A stretch of 64,000 nucleotides of DNA from Lithodes maja (taxonomy: Eukaryota; Arthropoda; Malacostraca; Decapoda; Lithodidae). The translations under genes were made by a program, and so were the position numbers. Below are positions 22,788-32,285 of this stretch, one piece after another (the first letter of the stretch is position 1; each line of letters begins with the position of its first letter). The notes under the pieces were generated by a model, which did no database searches, was not told the origin of the DNA, and saw only the letters and a program-made list of their open reading frames with translations. Where the stretch lies: assembly GCA_037953745.1 (NCBI GenBank), contig JBAKBP010007656.1, positions 1-64,000 on the forward strand, given 5' to 3'.

Positions 22788-22870
22788 ATCATCCAACGCC
22801 AAGAAAAACACAGAGGCAACCGAGGACCACCAGCGATAAGGACCGGAGACAGCGAGGACCGAGGACAGCC

Positions 22871-25750
22871 ATGAACATAAATGTAGATCCGACAAGAACC
22901 AAAAATATTATTAAAGCGCGTTCCGTGAGTTCTAAAATAACAAATTTAAAGGTTTTCTATGCAAACGCTCGTAGCATACGCAATAAATTTTCAGATTTAG
23001 AGGAGCTAGTGTTTACAGAAAATTATGATGTGATTGGCATAACAGAATCTTGGCTCAATACAGAAGATAGAGACTTTTTAGCAGAGTATTCACTTCCCGG
23101 TTATGTAATGTTTGAGAAAAGCCGAATAAATCGAAATGGAGGTGGCGTTTTACTTTATATCAAAGAAAGTCTTAACCCTACCCTCTTGTCAAAACCTCAA
23201 ATTGTGAACGTCGACGCATCTTTTGTGCTAATAAAGAATAATAAAGGTACCAAAATAATACTTGCATTAATATACAGACCTCCAGCTCAATCAGTGCAAA
23301 CTGACCGAGAAATTTACGAACAAATTGCAGATGTAAGTAACTCACAAGATACCGTAATTTTTGGTGACTTTAATTTACCTGTGACCAAGTGGGGCGATAC
23401 TCTTACTTCACACTCCGGACATGACTTGTATACGAACTTGCAAGAGAGTTCGCTTTATCAATTTGTTGGAACGCCGACCCGTGGTAATAACGTTCTTGAC
23501 ATTGTACTTGCAACAAAAGAAGAATTAATAGAGAATTTGAATGTTGGTGATGAATTCAGTAACAGCGACCATCATACGATAACTTTCACTTTAAACTTTA
23601 CTAGTAACGAACCAAATAGTAGCATCGAAAAAGTCCCTAATTTCAAGAAAGCAAACTTTCCTAAACTTAGAGCTATGTTTAAAGAAACTGACTGGAGCTT
23701 TTTAATTCACAATAACGACATAAATACATCTTGGAAGTTATTCGAAGCCACTTACCTAAAAGCAGTGCAAGACTGCATACCATCGAAAACTCGGCGTCCA
23801 GGCCATAATAATAAGCCCAAATGGTGGAATAAAGATATTTCAAACTGCCTGCTTGCTAAAAAATTTGCTAATGATAGATTAAAATCCTCACAAAATGACG
23901 AAGAACGGCTGAAATTTGTAGAGCTACGACGCAAAGCCAAAAAGTTAATTAAGCAAAGTAAAAAGACCTTAGAGTTACATATTGCGAATCAAAGTAAAAC
24001 AAACCCGAAAGAATTCTATAGTTATATCAGAAAGAAAAAAGTAGTTACTTCAACTGTTGGACCGTTAGTCGATGAAAATGGAGAATACACCAAAGACGAA
24101 GAACAAATGAGTAATGCCCTCAATACCTTCTTTGCATCAGTTTTTACAACAGAAGACCTCAGTGATATCCCTACACCATCGCCGATTCAGATTGATAATT
24201 CAGATGTTTTAAGCAATATCACCGTTACAGAGAGAGAAGTATTGAATTGTTTAGATAAACTCAAGGTAAATAAAACGCCTGGACCTGATACAATCTCGCC
24301 TAGAGTTCTAAAGGAAGCTAAGGATGAGCTCTCTAAACCACTGACATTACTATTCAATAAATCCTTGCAGTCTGGAACTATGCCCGATCAGTGGAAGCTA
24401 GCCAACGTAACACCGATATTCAAAAAAGGCAGCAAATCCCTATCCAGTAACTATCGTCCAATTAGCTTAACCTCAGTTGTATGTAAAATGCTAGAAACGG
24501 TCATAAGAGACAGACTCGTAAATCACTTAGAGGAAAATAACATACTTAAAGATACTCAACACGGCTTTCGTAAAAAACGTTCCTGTTTAACAAACCTCTT
24601 AGACTTCTTCCACGATATCCTCAACCTCTACGATGAGAGTAAAGCTGTAGATATTATATACCTTGATTTTCAAAAGGCCTTTGACAAAGTTCCCCACAAA
24701 CGTTTACTGCTAAAACTAAAAGCGCATGGAATACAAGACGGTGTGTTGAAATGGATAGAAAATTGGCTCAGCGACAGAAAGCAAAGAGTAGTCATAAACG
24801 GTAAGGCATCAAAATGGACCAATGTAAGTAGCGGGGTACCCCAGGGATCGGTACTAGGACCAATTCTCTTTCTAATTTACATCAACGACATAGATGAGGG
24901 TCTCACCTGTACAATCTCAAAATTTGCTGACGATACAAAAATTGCAAATAGCGTACTCTCAAAAGAACAAGTTGACGATATGCAACACAATCTAGATAAA
25001 TTGTCATGTTGGGCCCAAATTTGGCAAATGAGTTTCAATGCGGATAAATGTAAAGTACTACATATCGGATACCTAAATGAGAAAGCAAACTATTCGATGA
25101 ATGGCACTCAGCTTAAGAATGTAAACAGAGAAACCGATCTGGGAGTAACAATATCGAGTAACCTAAAACCGAGTCAACAATGTTCAGAAGTTGTTAAGAA
25201 GGCAAACAAAATAATTGGCTTTATAGGCAGGTCATTTGAGCATAAATCCAAAGAAGTTATCCTAACCCTTTACAATTCCTTAGTCCGCCCTCTTCTGGAA
25301 TACTGCGTTCAATCCTGGTGCCCTTATTACCAAAAAGATATAAACAAGCTAGAACGAGTTCAACGTAGAGTTACCAAAATGATACCTAGCCTAAAGAACA
25401 AACCATACGAAGAGCGTCTTAGAGAATTAAATCTATTTCCTTTAACCCAGCGCAGATTAAGAGGCGACTTAATTCAAGTGTTCAAAATCATCAAAGGCAT
25501 CGACAATATGAACTGTAGTAAGTACTTCACTATCGACCAATCTAATTACACGCGGGGAAACGGTTGCAAAATTATTGGTAAATCTTTTAACTCGCACGAA
25601 TCTAAGAATTTCTTCTTCAATCGAGTTGTCAACTTGTGGAATGGGCTTCCCCGAAACGTTATAGACTGCATCACCGTTGATTCATTTAAACTCCGCCTAG
25701 ACAAATATCTCGCATCAAACCCGCGACTGACTGCGTTTGTAAATGAATAA
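22871..25750 (+). CDS. LINE ORF2: apurinic-like endonuclease and reverse transcriptase
   Basis: 959 residues, ATG 22871 to TAA 25748-25750, no interruptions. The N-terminal ~235 residues form an exonuclease-endonuclease-phosphatase fold: NARS (N32), TESW (E59), GDFN (165-168) and SDHH (232-235) give the expected metal and phosphate ligands. The RT follows, with TPGPD near 470, NYRPISL, DFQKAFDKVPH, GVPQGSVLGPILF and the catalytic FADD at 685-688. The post-RT region has LLEYCVQSW and the C-terminal LWNGLPRN block. The protein would nick the target and prime reverse transcription of LINE RNA. There is no RNase H domain, consistent with the CR1 group. The other two CR1-type fragments in the window (7345, 19190) are diverged relatives rather than copies. 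Confidence 0.95.
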   Translation: MNINVDPTRTKNIIKARSVSSKITNLKVFYANARSIRNKFSDLEELVFTENYDVIGITESWLNTEDRDFLAEYSLPGYVMFEKSRINRNGGGVLLYIKESLNPTLLSKPQIVNVDASFVLIKNNKGTKIILALIYRPPAQSVQTDREIYEQIADVSNSQDTVIFGDFNLPVTKWGDTLTSHSGHDLYTNLQESSLYQFVGTPTRGNNVLDIVLATKEELIENLNVGDEFSNSDHHTITFTLNFTSNEPNSSIEKVPNFKKANFPKLRAMFKETDWSFLIHNNDINTSWKLFEATYLKAVQDCIPSKTRRPGHNNKPKWWNKDISNCLLAKKFANDRLKSSQNDEERLKFVELRRKAKKLIKQSKKTLELHIANQSKTNPKEFYSYIRKKKVVTSTVGPLVDENGEYTKDEEQMSNALNTFFASVFTTEDLSDIPTPSPIQIDNSDVLSNITVTEREVLNCLDKLKVNKTPGPDTISPRVLKEAKDELSKPLTLLFNKSLQSGTMPDQWKLANVTPIFKKGSKSLSSNYRPISLTSVVCKMLETVIRDRLVNHLEENNILKDTQHGFRKKRSCLTNLLDFFHDILNLYDESKAVDIIYLDFQKAFDKVPHKRLLLKLKAHGIQDGVLKWIENWLSDRKQRVVINGKASKWTNVSSGVPQGSVLGPILFLIYINDIDEGLTCTISKFADDTKIANSVLSKEQVDDMQHNLDKLSCWAQIWQMSFNADKCKVLHIGYLNEKANYSMNGTQLKNVNRETDLGVTISSNLKPSQQCSEVVKKANKIIGFIGRSFEHKSKEVILTLYNSLVRPLLEYCVQSWCPYYQKDINKLERVQRRVTKMIPSLKNKPYEERLRELNLFPLTQRRLRGDLIQVFKIIKGIDNMNCSKYFTIDQSNYTRGNGCKIIGKSFNSHESKNFFFNRVVNLWNGLPRNVIDCITVDSFKLRLDKYLASNPRLTAFVNE

Positions 25751-25980
25751 CTTTATTTTATCCCCCCCTCAGTTACTAACCCATCTGTCCCCTACTAACT
25801 TCCTAATCCTGCCACGGACATTAGTTTCAGGGCAGTAATTCCCTTTCCAATGTTCCCTTACCCACTCTAAACCACTGTTTGGACACTTGATCCTCAGTGT
25901 TTTGGAGGACAAGCAACCTAGAAGGGTCACTGGATCTGTTGTTGCTTGATTTCCTTTGTACTCCTTTGTACTCCTTTGTA
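25751..25980 (+). other. LINE 3'UTR and terminal 10-bp repeats
   Basis: About 230 bp after ORF2 ending in three TCCTTTGTAC units at about 25952-25980. Short terminal repeats are usual at CR1-group 3' ends. The next base begins sequence identical to the inside of the second Ty3/gypsy copy at 33506. Confidence 0.75.
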
Positions 25981-28900
25981 CCTGTCCGGGACACTTTCTG
26001 TAGCCATCGGGGACACGGGTTTGTGAGCTGGGGGAGTGAACTACGGAGGGTTGACTTGCTGAGGGATACGGGGGCTTCGCAAACTTTGTTGAGGAACTTC
26101 ACAGGGAAACCGATAAATGCGGCCAGAGTTGTTGTGGTGCAGGGTATAAATGCTACGAGGTCATACCCACTTGTGAGGTTGGAGTTGAGAGTGGGAGAGG
26201 TGTGCAGGGAGCTGGATGTAGGGATCGTTGAGTGTTTGCCAGTTGAGGGCGTCGACCTTCTTCTCGGCAACGACTTTGCGGTGCCCACTTCCGGGACTCC
26301 ACCCTTAGTCGTTGCCGAGAGGGCGGCCGACGTGGATGGTGAGAATCGGGAATGGGTTGGGAGGTGCCAACAGGATGAGATGGCCTGTGTGGTAACCCGA
26401 TCTCGCTCTGCGGCTCCTGCACAGCCTAGCACTCAACCTCGGGGACAGTGGAGGAAGGATCAGGAGAAGGTTGCTAAGGGCAGGAAAAGGGACATTGATT
26501 CTGCTGCACTTCTCGGTGATTCGGTACTTGGACCTATAATAAACACGGGAGTTGACTCTGGCCCAGATATGGTGTGTAACAAGGCAGAGTTGGGTAAGAC
26601 TTCGCGTGAGGCAAGAGCTGTAGCGAGAGCCACTAAGGCAGTAGAGCCTACTAGCCGGGGTAATGTCTTATTACAAAACCATCTTGATGCATTGACGCCC
26701 AGGGACATTAGTGAGCAGCAGCTGCAAGACGCTAGCCTAGCTCGTTATAGCAATGGTGCCATAGAGTTGGAGGAAGATGGGGATGCGAAGCCGGGAGATT
26801 TCTTTAGGCTCAACAGGATATTGTACCGCAGATTTCTAGACCCCAAATCGAAGTGGGAGGGCGGTGCGAGGGTAGTAGACCAGGTGGTTGTTCCAAATAA
26901 GTATAGAGAGTCCTTATTGTGTCTGGCGCATGATGTGCCGGTGGCGGGTCATTTGGGGGTAACAAAAACATTGGCGGCATTGGGCAGGTTTTTCTGGTGG
27001 CCTGGGGTCAAGGCTGATGTCTGTGCATGGGTGGCTGGGTGTGCGACCTGCCAGACAACGGGGAAGCCTAACCAGACAATCCCGAAGGCACCTTTGTTTC
27101 CCATACCTGTCACCGGGCCTCCGTTCAGCAAAGTTGTAGTAGATTTGGTTGGCCCTTTCCCGCCTACTAGTAGTGGCAATAAATTCCTGTTGACAATCAT
27201 GGATGTGGCTACGAGATACCCGGACGCATACCCCATGAGAAACGGCTCGGCAAAGGCAGTTGTTAAAAACTTATTATTGTTCTGTTCCCGTTATGGATTT
27301 CCACGCGAGGTGCAGTCAGACCAGGGGAGCAATTTTACATCCAAATTGTTCAAGCAAACCCTTCAGTTGCACGGTATATGTTCTGTAGTGTCGTCAGCCT
27401 ACCATCCCGAGAGTCAGGGAGTCTTGGAGCGGTGGCACTCGACCCTGAAGAGTATGCTACGCTGTTACTGTGCAGAACATGACACTGATTGGGATTTGGG
27501 TCTGCCGTATGTTCTGTTCGCTGCACGTGAAGTCCCAGGAGAGAGCCTGGGGTTCAGTCCAAATCAACTAGTCTTTGGCCATAATGTGAGAGGACCTTTA
27601 AGTATGGTGAAAGAGATCTGGGAGGGCGAAGAGAAGCCGGGGTCTGTACTTAAATATATCCTTGAGAGCCGGGAGAGACTTATAGGTTGCATGGCAGCGG
27701 CAGGTAATAACTTGGTTAATGCACAGGCGGTCATGAAGCACCAGTATGACGCCAAGGTGAAGCTTCGGGAGTTTTCGGTGGGTCAGGAGGTAATGTTGCT
27801 TTTACCTTTGCCTGGACACCCCCTTTCTGCCAAGTTTATTGGGCCGTATGTGGTGGCTAAGAAACTGTCCGACCTTGATTATCTCGTTGCAACACCTGAC
27901 CGTAGAAAAAAACATCAGTTATGTCATGTTAACCTCATGAAAGAGTATGTGAGACGCCCCTCAGAGCCTCTCACTGTCCCTGTGCTGGCCTGCAGCGGCC
28001 AGGGTGGAGAAGGAGGTGGGGACAGTCATGCTGCTGAGGAGGATAGCTGGGACTGTGTCATTTCCGCGGAACAGTGGGCGGGGAATACTGAACAAGAGGC
28101 TAGGCAAGCTGTAAGTCACCTGCCTGAGCACCAGGGTGCTGCTGTCCTAGGCCTGTTCAGGTCATACCCCTCTGTTTTCGCCGAACACCCAGGTCTCACT
28201 ACTCAGGTAACGCACGACGTGGACGTCGGTGATAATGTGCCCTTCAAGTCAGTGCCCTACCGTGTGCCCCCGGTAAAGTTGCCAGCTTTACGGGAGGAGT
28301 TAAAGTACATGGTTGAGAGAGGGATGATCACTGAAGGTTATGTGAAGTGGACATCACCCGTCACGTTGCAGCCAAAACCTGACGGCAAGGTGCGGTTCTG
28401 CATAGATTTTCGTAGGCTAAATGGCTTGACCACTACCAACCCTTACCCTTTGCCTCGAGTTGACGACAGCGTGGACAAGATAGGGAATGCAAAGTACCTT
28501 ACTAAAATTGATCTTGTAAAAGGCTACTGGCAAGTACCCCTGTCGGACCGAGCTAAGCAAGTTTGTGGTTTTGTGGTAGATGGCAAGACCTACCAATGTA
28601 ACGTAATGCCTTATGGGCTTAAGAACGCACCTGCCACGTTTCAGAACCTGATGAACGATATTTGTGACGAAATCCCTAACTGCACGGTCTACCTTGATGA
28701 CGTGATAGTGTATGATGACGATTTTGAAAATCACCTAAGGCACTTAGAGACCCTGTTTGGGAAGTTGCACGATGCTGGGCTGGTGGTGAACCTGAGGAAG
28801 TGCGAGTTTGTAAAGGCTACTGTGCAGTATCTTGGCTTCGTGGTCGGGTTAGGCCGGGTGTGCCCCCCCCTGAGCAAGATACAGGCTATCAATATGTTTC

Positions 28901-29505
28901 CCAGGCCCACCACTAAGCGCCAGGTCATGCGGTTCCTAGGTATGATAGGCTATTATAGGCGCTTCATCCGGGGATACTCTACTGTCTTAGCACCGTTAAC
29001 TGATCTACTGTCGAAGTCAGTGAAGTTCTGTTGGGCTGCGGAGTGTCAGAGGGCTTTCGACCTAGTCAAGCACCTGCTGTGTACACATCCGATTTTGAGA
29101 GCCCCAGACTTCTCCAGGAGTTTTCAGCTGGCGACTGATGCCAGCGGTGTGGGTGCCGGGGCAGTGTTACTGCAGACTGATTCCGAGGGCTTGGAACACC
29201 CAGTGAGCTTCTTTTCTCGCAAGTTTAATTCGGCACAAAGGAATTACTCGACTATAGAGAAGGAGCTTCTTGCTATCGTTTTGTCGCTCAAACATTTCGA
29301 AGTTTATGTTCCAGCCTACGGCCCGGTAGTGACGATTTATACGGACCATCATCCCTTGAAATTCCTAAATCAGTTTCACAATCGGAATATGCGGTTGACC
29401 AGGTGGTCCCTAATGCTCCAAGAGTATAATCTCAACATTCAGCATATTGCCGGGAGTGAGAACGTGATAGCAGATTGTCTATCAAGGGTTGATGATCCAG
29501 GATAG
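25981..29505 (+). CDS. Ty3/gypsy (Gmr1-like) Pol, left partial copy: PR-INT-RT-RNase H
   Basis: About 1,174 codons of uninterrupted pol. The order is unusual for Ty3/gypsy. Aspartic protease comes first (LLRDTGAS near 26056, LLLGNDFA near 26260). Integrase follows, with a zinc H2C2 motif (H..H..CATC, ~26940-27060) and a D,D,E core (VVVDLVG, QSDQGSN, GVLERWH). A GPYVV-type module near 27840 comes next. Reverse transcriptase follows (FCIDFRRLN, LTKIDLVKGYW, YLDD at 28690-28701), then RNase H (TDASGVGAGA, TDHHPL) to TAG 29503-29505. Integrase upstream of RT is the hallmark of the Gmr1-like clade. gag, zinc knuckle and 5' LTR are missing. The frame is open back to 25897, fusing about 28 LINE-3'UTR codons to protease; that start is not native. 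Confidence 0.92.
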   Translation, partial: PVRDTFCSHRGHGFVSWGSELRRVDLLRDTGASQTLLRNFTGKPINAARVVVVQGINATRSYPLVRLELRVGEVCRELDVGIVECLPVEGVDLLLGNDFAVPTSGTPPLVVAERAADVDGENREWVGRCQQDEMACVVTRSRSAAPAQPSTQPRGQWRKDQEKVAKGRKRDIDSAALLGDSVLGPIINTGVDSGPDMVCNKAELGKTSREARAVARATKAVEPTSRGNVLLQNHLDALTPRDISEQQLQDASLARYSNGAIELEEDGDAKPGDFFRLNRILYRRFLDPKSKWEGGARVVDQVVVPNKYRESLLCLAHDVPVAGHLGVTKTLAALGRFFWWPGVKADVCAWVAGCATCQTTGKPNQTIPKAPLFPIPVTGPPFSKVVVDLVGPFPPTSSGNKFLLTIMDVATRYPDAYPMRNGSAKAVVKNLLLFCSRYGFPREVQSDQGSNFTSKLFKQTLQLHGICSVVSSAYHPESQGVLERWHSTLKSMLRCYCAEHDTDWDLGLPYVLFAAREVPGESLGFSPNQLVFGHNVRGPLSMVKEIWEGEEKPGSVLKYILESRERLIGCMAAAGNNLVNAQAVMKHQYDAKVKLREFSVGQEVMLLLPLPGHPLSAKFIGPYVVAKKLSDLDYLVATPDRRKKHQLCHVNLMKEYVRRPSEPLTVPVLACSGQGGEGGGDSHAAEEDSWDCVISAEQWAGNTEQEARQAVSHLPEHQGAAVLGLFRSYPSVFAEHPGLTTQVTHDVDVGDNVPFKSVPYRVPPVKLPALREELKYMVERGMITEGYVKWTSPVTLQPKPDGKVRFCIDFRRLNGLTTTNPYPLPRVDDSVDKIGNAKYLTKIDLVKGYWQVPLSDRAKQVCGFVVDGKTYQCNVMPYGLKNAPATFQNLMNDICDEIPNCTVYLDDVIVYDDDFENHLRHLETLFGKLHDAGLVVNLRKCEFVKATVQYLGFVVGLGRVCPPLSKIQAINMFPRPTTKRQVMRFLGMIGYYRRFIRGYSTVLAPLTDLLSKSVKFCWAAECQRAFDLVKHLLCTHPILRAPDFSRSFQLATDASGVGAGAVLLQTDSEGLEHPVSFFSRKFNSAQRNYSTIEKELLAIVLSLKHFEVYVPAYGPVVTIYTDHHPLKFLNQFHNRNMRLTRWSLMLQEYNLNIQHIAGSENVIADCLSRVDDPG

Positions 29506-29786
29506 TCGTGCACGGTGTGTGGGTTGAGCAGGAGTAAAATTAGGCTATCATAACGCCGTCCAAAAAGATTATAAAACAATAAAATAAACGAGAATTTTTT
29601 TTTTTAGTTTTGTAAGTCTTTATTGTTGTAGCATGATGCATGCGATATTGTGTTTTATGTATAATTCACACTTCAGTTGTTGTGCACCTTTTGCAATTAG
29701 TGGCAGCTAAGGGTAGCAGGTCGGTTGGTTGCCTGTCAGATTTTGATAATGCTTCTAAGGTCGATTATCTAAAATCTTGGGGGGGC
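29506..29786 (+). other. Ty3/gypsy 3' untranslated segment with polypurine tract
   Basis: No env-like ORF follows pol. AAAATCTTGGGGGGGC at about 29771-29786 lies directly before the LTR start and fits a plus-strand primer tract. Confidence 0.7.
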
Positions 29787-31603
29787 TGTGACGCACCCAG
29801 TGCGTGGCAACGCAACCTGATTGTACTCCTTGGTACTCCACTGTACCGCCCGTACCACTGTACCGTGCTGGCTACCGTCAGCAGCTATGTATATTGAGTG
29901 TGACAACTTATAACTATGTTCTTTGTATCTCTGCAAAGGTCTCGTCATGTGCTAACCAGTGGTGGGTTTTGTTTTAAGCCATGTCGAGACCTTCCATTTA
30001 ATATGTAGTATCAATAGAGAAGTTGATAGATAAGACAATGGGAGTTCAGAGAGAGAGAGTGAGTTAGGCTTCAGAGCGAGAGGGTAGCAACGCGCCACGC
30101 TGCCGGGGGGGTGGTTGCCAGACGTATTGACTGGTTGGCAGCCTTGCGCTTATAGCTGGGCGCGACAGGGTTGGTAGTCCATTGCCGCCTGCCTATGCTG
30201 CCTGGGCTGCCCATGTTGTCGTACAGCACATTGCCTGGAGGCTCGCTGTGTGTTCCATGATCAGGTTGCCTAGAACCTTTGAGATTCTAACATCCCTTGC
30301 CCTCTCTCCCAACTTCTCACGGTTGCACTCTTTCTCTCTGACGACATTACTCTCATTTCATTCTTCTCTCTATTTAAATGCATAACCTTCCCTTGAGGTC
30401 CTAAAGGAGTTTCAGCACTCACCTCTCGTATTACTCTTAGGACAAGCATATATTTACATGTATTAGATTTAAGGGGTTAATGTGAACAGCGATCTTCTTG
30501 ATGAGGATAGTTGGTGAACGTTCTACATGTTCACGAGTTATATGCCCCGCTCATCATCCAATTTGTGACTAGACTGGTGCCATGTGTAAGAGCCCGACCA
30601 TGCCCAGGAGTTGTCTGTAAAGGGACGAGGACTTAGCCTTGATTTGCATACCGAGCCAGGAGCGAGTGTAGTACCAGAGACTACAGCTCGCTCGTAGTGC
30701 CGGTATAGTAGAGTAACGTAATTTATCTGTCCTTGTGTTCTCTACAGTCTTTTCCTGGGTTCTCGCTTTCGGTGCTGGGACTCGTTGTTCCTGTGACTTG
30801 GCCTGCTAGCTAGAACACATGGGGATGATGAGTGGGATATATCTTTATTTTACTATGCATTGCAGCTCTCTTTAAGTATATGTATGTAACACTTTACAAT
30901 ACACATTACTCACACACAAGACAACACTATTAATACTTTCATGTATCAATTAACTGCACTGTCGTTTTGCTGCTGTGTCCGGAGTTCTATTGCGTAGGGC
31001 GCATACGGACTCAGAGGGGAGACAGAGTGAGAGAAGCGAAGTAGCCTATGCGGTAGTAGGCTACCGGCGCAGTACTGTTGCCTGCAACCTTTTAGTTATT
31101 CCAAGTATAGATTCATTATTATAATAAGTGACTACTATTTATGTTCCTTCCATGTGTATTATTAGGTATCTACTGGATCATGAACATCTTGTATGCTACA
31201 TGCTAGTGCATGTTAGTAGGGGACAGTTATTCTAGTGCACGCGCTTTCAAGTAGGCGTGTACATTTGTCATTTAGCATTTCACTGTCATACCTTTAGCCT
31301 GCTTCTATTCTACATTATTAGAGGCTTAATATTAACGTAGTTTCTTGAGTATTGCATTTCTTTAGTAATAACGTAACCTATAAATGTCTGAGGGAGTTTA
31401 GCCTCATAGCCTACCCCTGTTGTACACTTTCGCCGAGTTAAGGTACCTCGTTACCATAGACGATAACTCTGTAGGGCGTTGGTGCTTTTGTTGTCTGGAG
31501 CATATAGTATTTGGGACTGGAATCGAGCGTGTCGTTGTCACATAAGCCATTTCTGTCCTACGATCAAGAATCCCGAATATGTATTGCCGATCCAGCCGTA
31601 ACA
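29787..31603 (+). repeat. long terminal repeat 1 (shared middle LTR)
   Basis: 1,817 bp, starts TGTGACG and ends CGTAACA, giving near-perfect terminal inverted TGT(G/T)ACG. It aligns end to end with 37312-39127. By eye I count about eight differences (for example TATTGACTGG versus TATGGACTGG, and a one-base indel near 30923), so the pair is less than 1% diverged. Being over 1.8 kb it is long for the superfamily. Small ORFs inside it are not supported as genes. Confidence 0.92.
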
Positions 31604-31606
31604 AAA

Positions 31607-31624
31607 TGGCGACCTTGCACAAGA
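31607..31624 (+). promoter_or_regulatory. primer-binding site
   Basis: TGGCGACCTTGCACAAG starts three bases after the LTR end. TGG is the complement of the tRNA CCA end. The first eight bases match primer sites usually assigned to tRNA-Arg in other Ty3/gypsy elements; the tRNA identity is an inference. Confidence 0.75.
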
Positions 31625-31846
31625 TTCAGTAGTATCCTATCACATGTTTTTTGGAGAACTATTCTATGCTACCTAGTAGAGCTGGCTAGAATTTTCTTGC
31701 ATATTGGAGGAATTTTTATTGTGTCATTATTGTATTGGTGGACTTGCAGATTGTTTCGTTGGGGGTGTCTAGAGTAGAGTCATTCAAGCATCTTTAACAT
31801 TTTGTGAGTCGAGACTGCAATTAGTAATAAGCACTTCTTTTTTTTT

Positions 31847-32212
31847 ATGAACAGCAATTGTATAACCAGCACTATGTCTAATGACTCATCATTTACGGGG
31901 GAGGATAACACGGTACAGCCTAGTGACCAGCAAGTACAACAGATATTTAGGGAGGGGAGTGTTATAAGTGGAGAGAGGGATGCCCGGGTATTTTTGCAGA
32001 CACCTTTGACCGAACAGCGCCTGCAGGCTATTGATTGTTACGGTCTTCGCTGTTTAGCCACGGTTTTGGGGCGGGACTGTCCTGACAGTTGGCCCAAGAA
32101 GAATTTGGTGGCATGTTTGTTGGGTGATGGCGATGGGGCGGTGGGTGGAGTGGGGTCTTGGGGGGTTCCCTCCAAGCCTCCATTCCACTCTACCCCTGAG
32201 CTGGGCCCTTAG
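31847..32212 (+). CDS. Gag N-terminal segment (broken)
   Basis: A 121-codon frame from ATG 31847 to an in-frame TAG at 32210-32212. If the TAG is ignored, the frame continues about 30 codons to a C10 run near 32310. A one-base change there would join it to the next Gag frame. I recognise no domain in this part; it lies where the matrix-like N-terminus of Gag would be. The stop and the homopolymer shift indicate a decayed gene or sequence errors. Confidence 0.6.
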   Translation: MNSNCITSTMSNDSSFTGEDNTVQPSDQQVQQIFREGSVISGERDARVFLQTPLTEQRLQAIDCYGLRCLATVLGRDCPDSWPKKNLVACLLGDGDGAVGGVGSWGVPSKPPFHSTPELGP

Positions 32213-32285
32213 CCAGCGAGTCTTAGCACGATGCAGCAGGAGGGTTCTCAATGGCAAGCTGGCTTACCCGTAAACACGTCTCGGT

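Larger units (their letters stand above)
20838..25980 (+). mobile_element. full-length-looking CR1-group LINE
   Basis: Tandem 5' monomers, ORF1 with an SGNH esterase domain, ORF2 with APE-type endonuclease and RT, and a 3' end with a three-fold TCCTTTGTAC repeat. Both ORFs are uninterrupted, so the copy is young or still competent. The esterase-containing ORF1 places it in the CR1/L2 supergroup. The 5' limit is uncertain. The 3' limit is fixed because Ty3/gypsy sequence shared with the other copy starts at 25980-25981. Confidence 0.8.

Noticed and set aside
25897..25980. Start of the long pol ORF at 25897 as a native initiation site
   Set aside because: These codons come from the LINE 3'UTR; gypsy homology begins only at 25980-25981.
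29506..29786. An env gene after pol
   Set aside because: Only about 280 bp separate pol from the LTR, with no open frame of the required size, so the element is a retrotransposon without an envelope gene.
29640..31777. Small ORFs of 60-88 codons within the LTR
   Set aside because: They fall inside the LTR or leader, are not domain-bearing, and are duplicated only because the LTR is.
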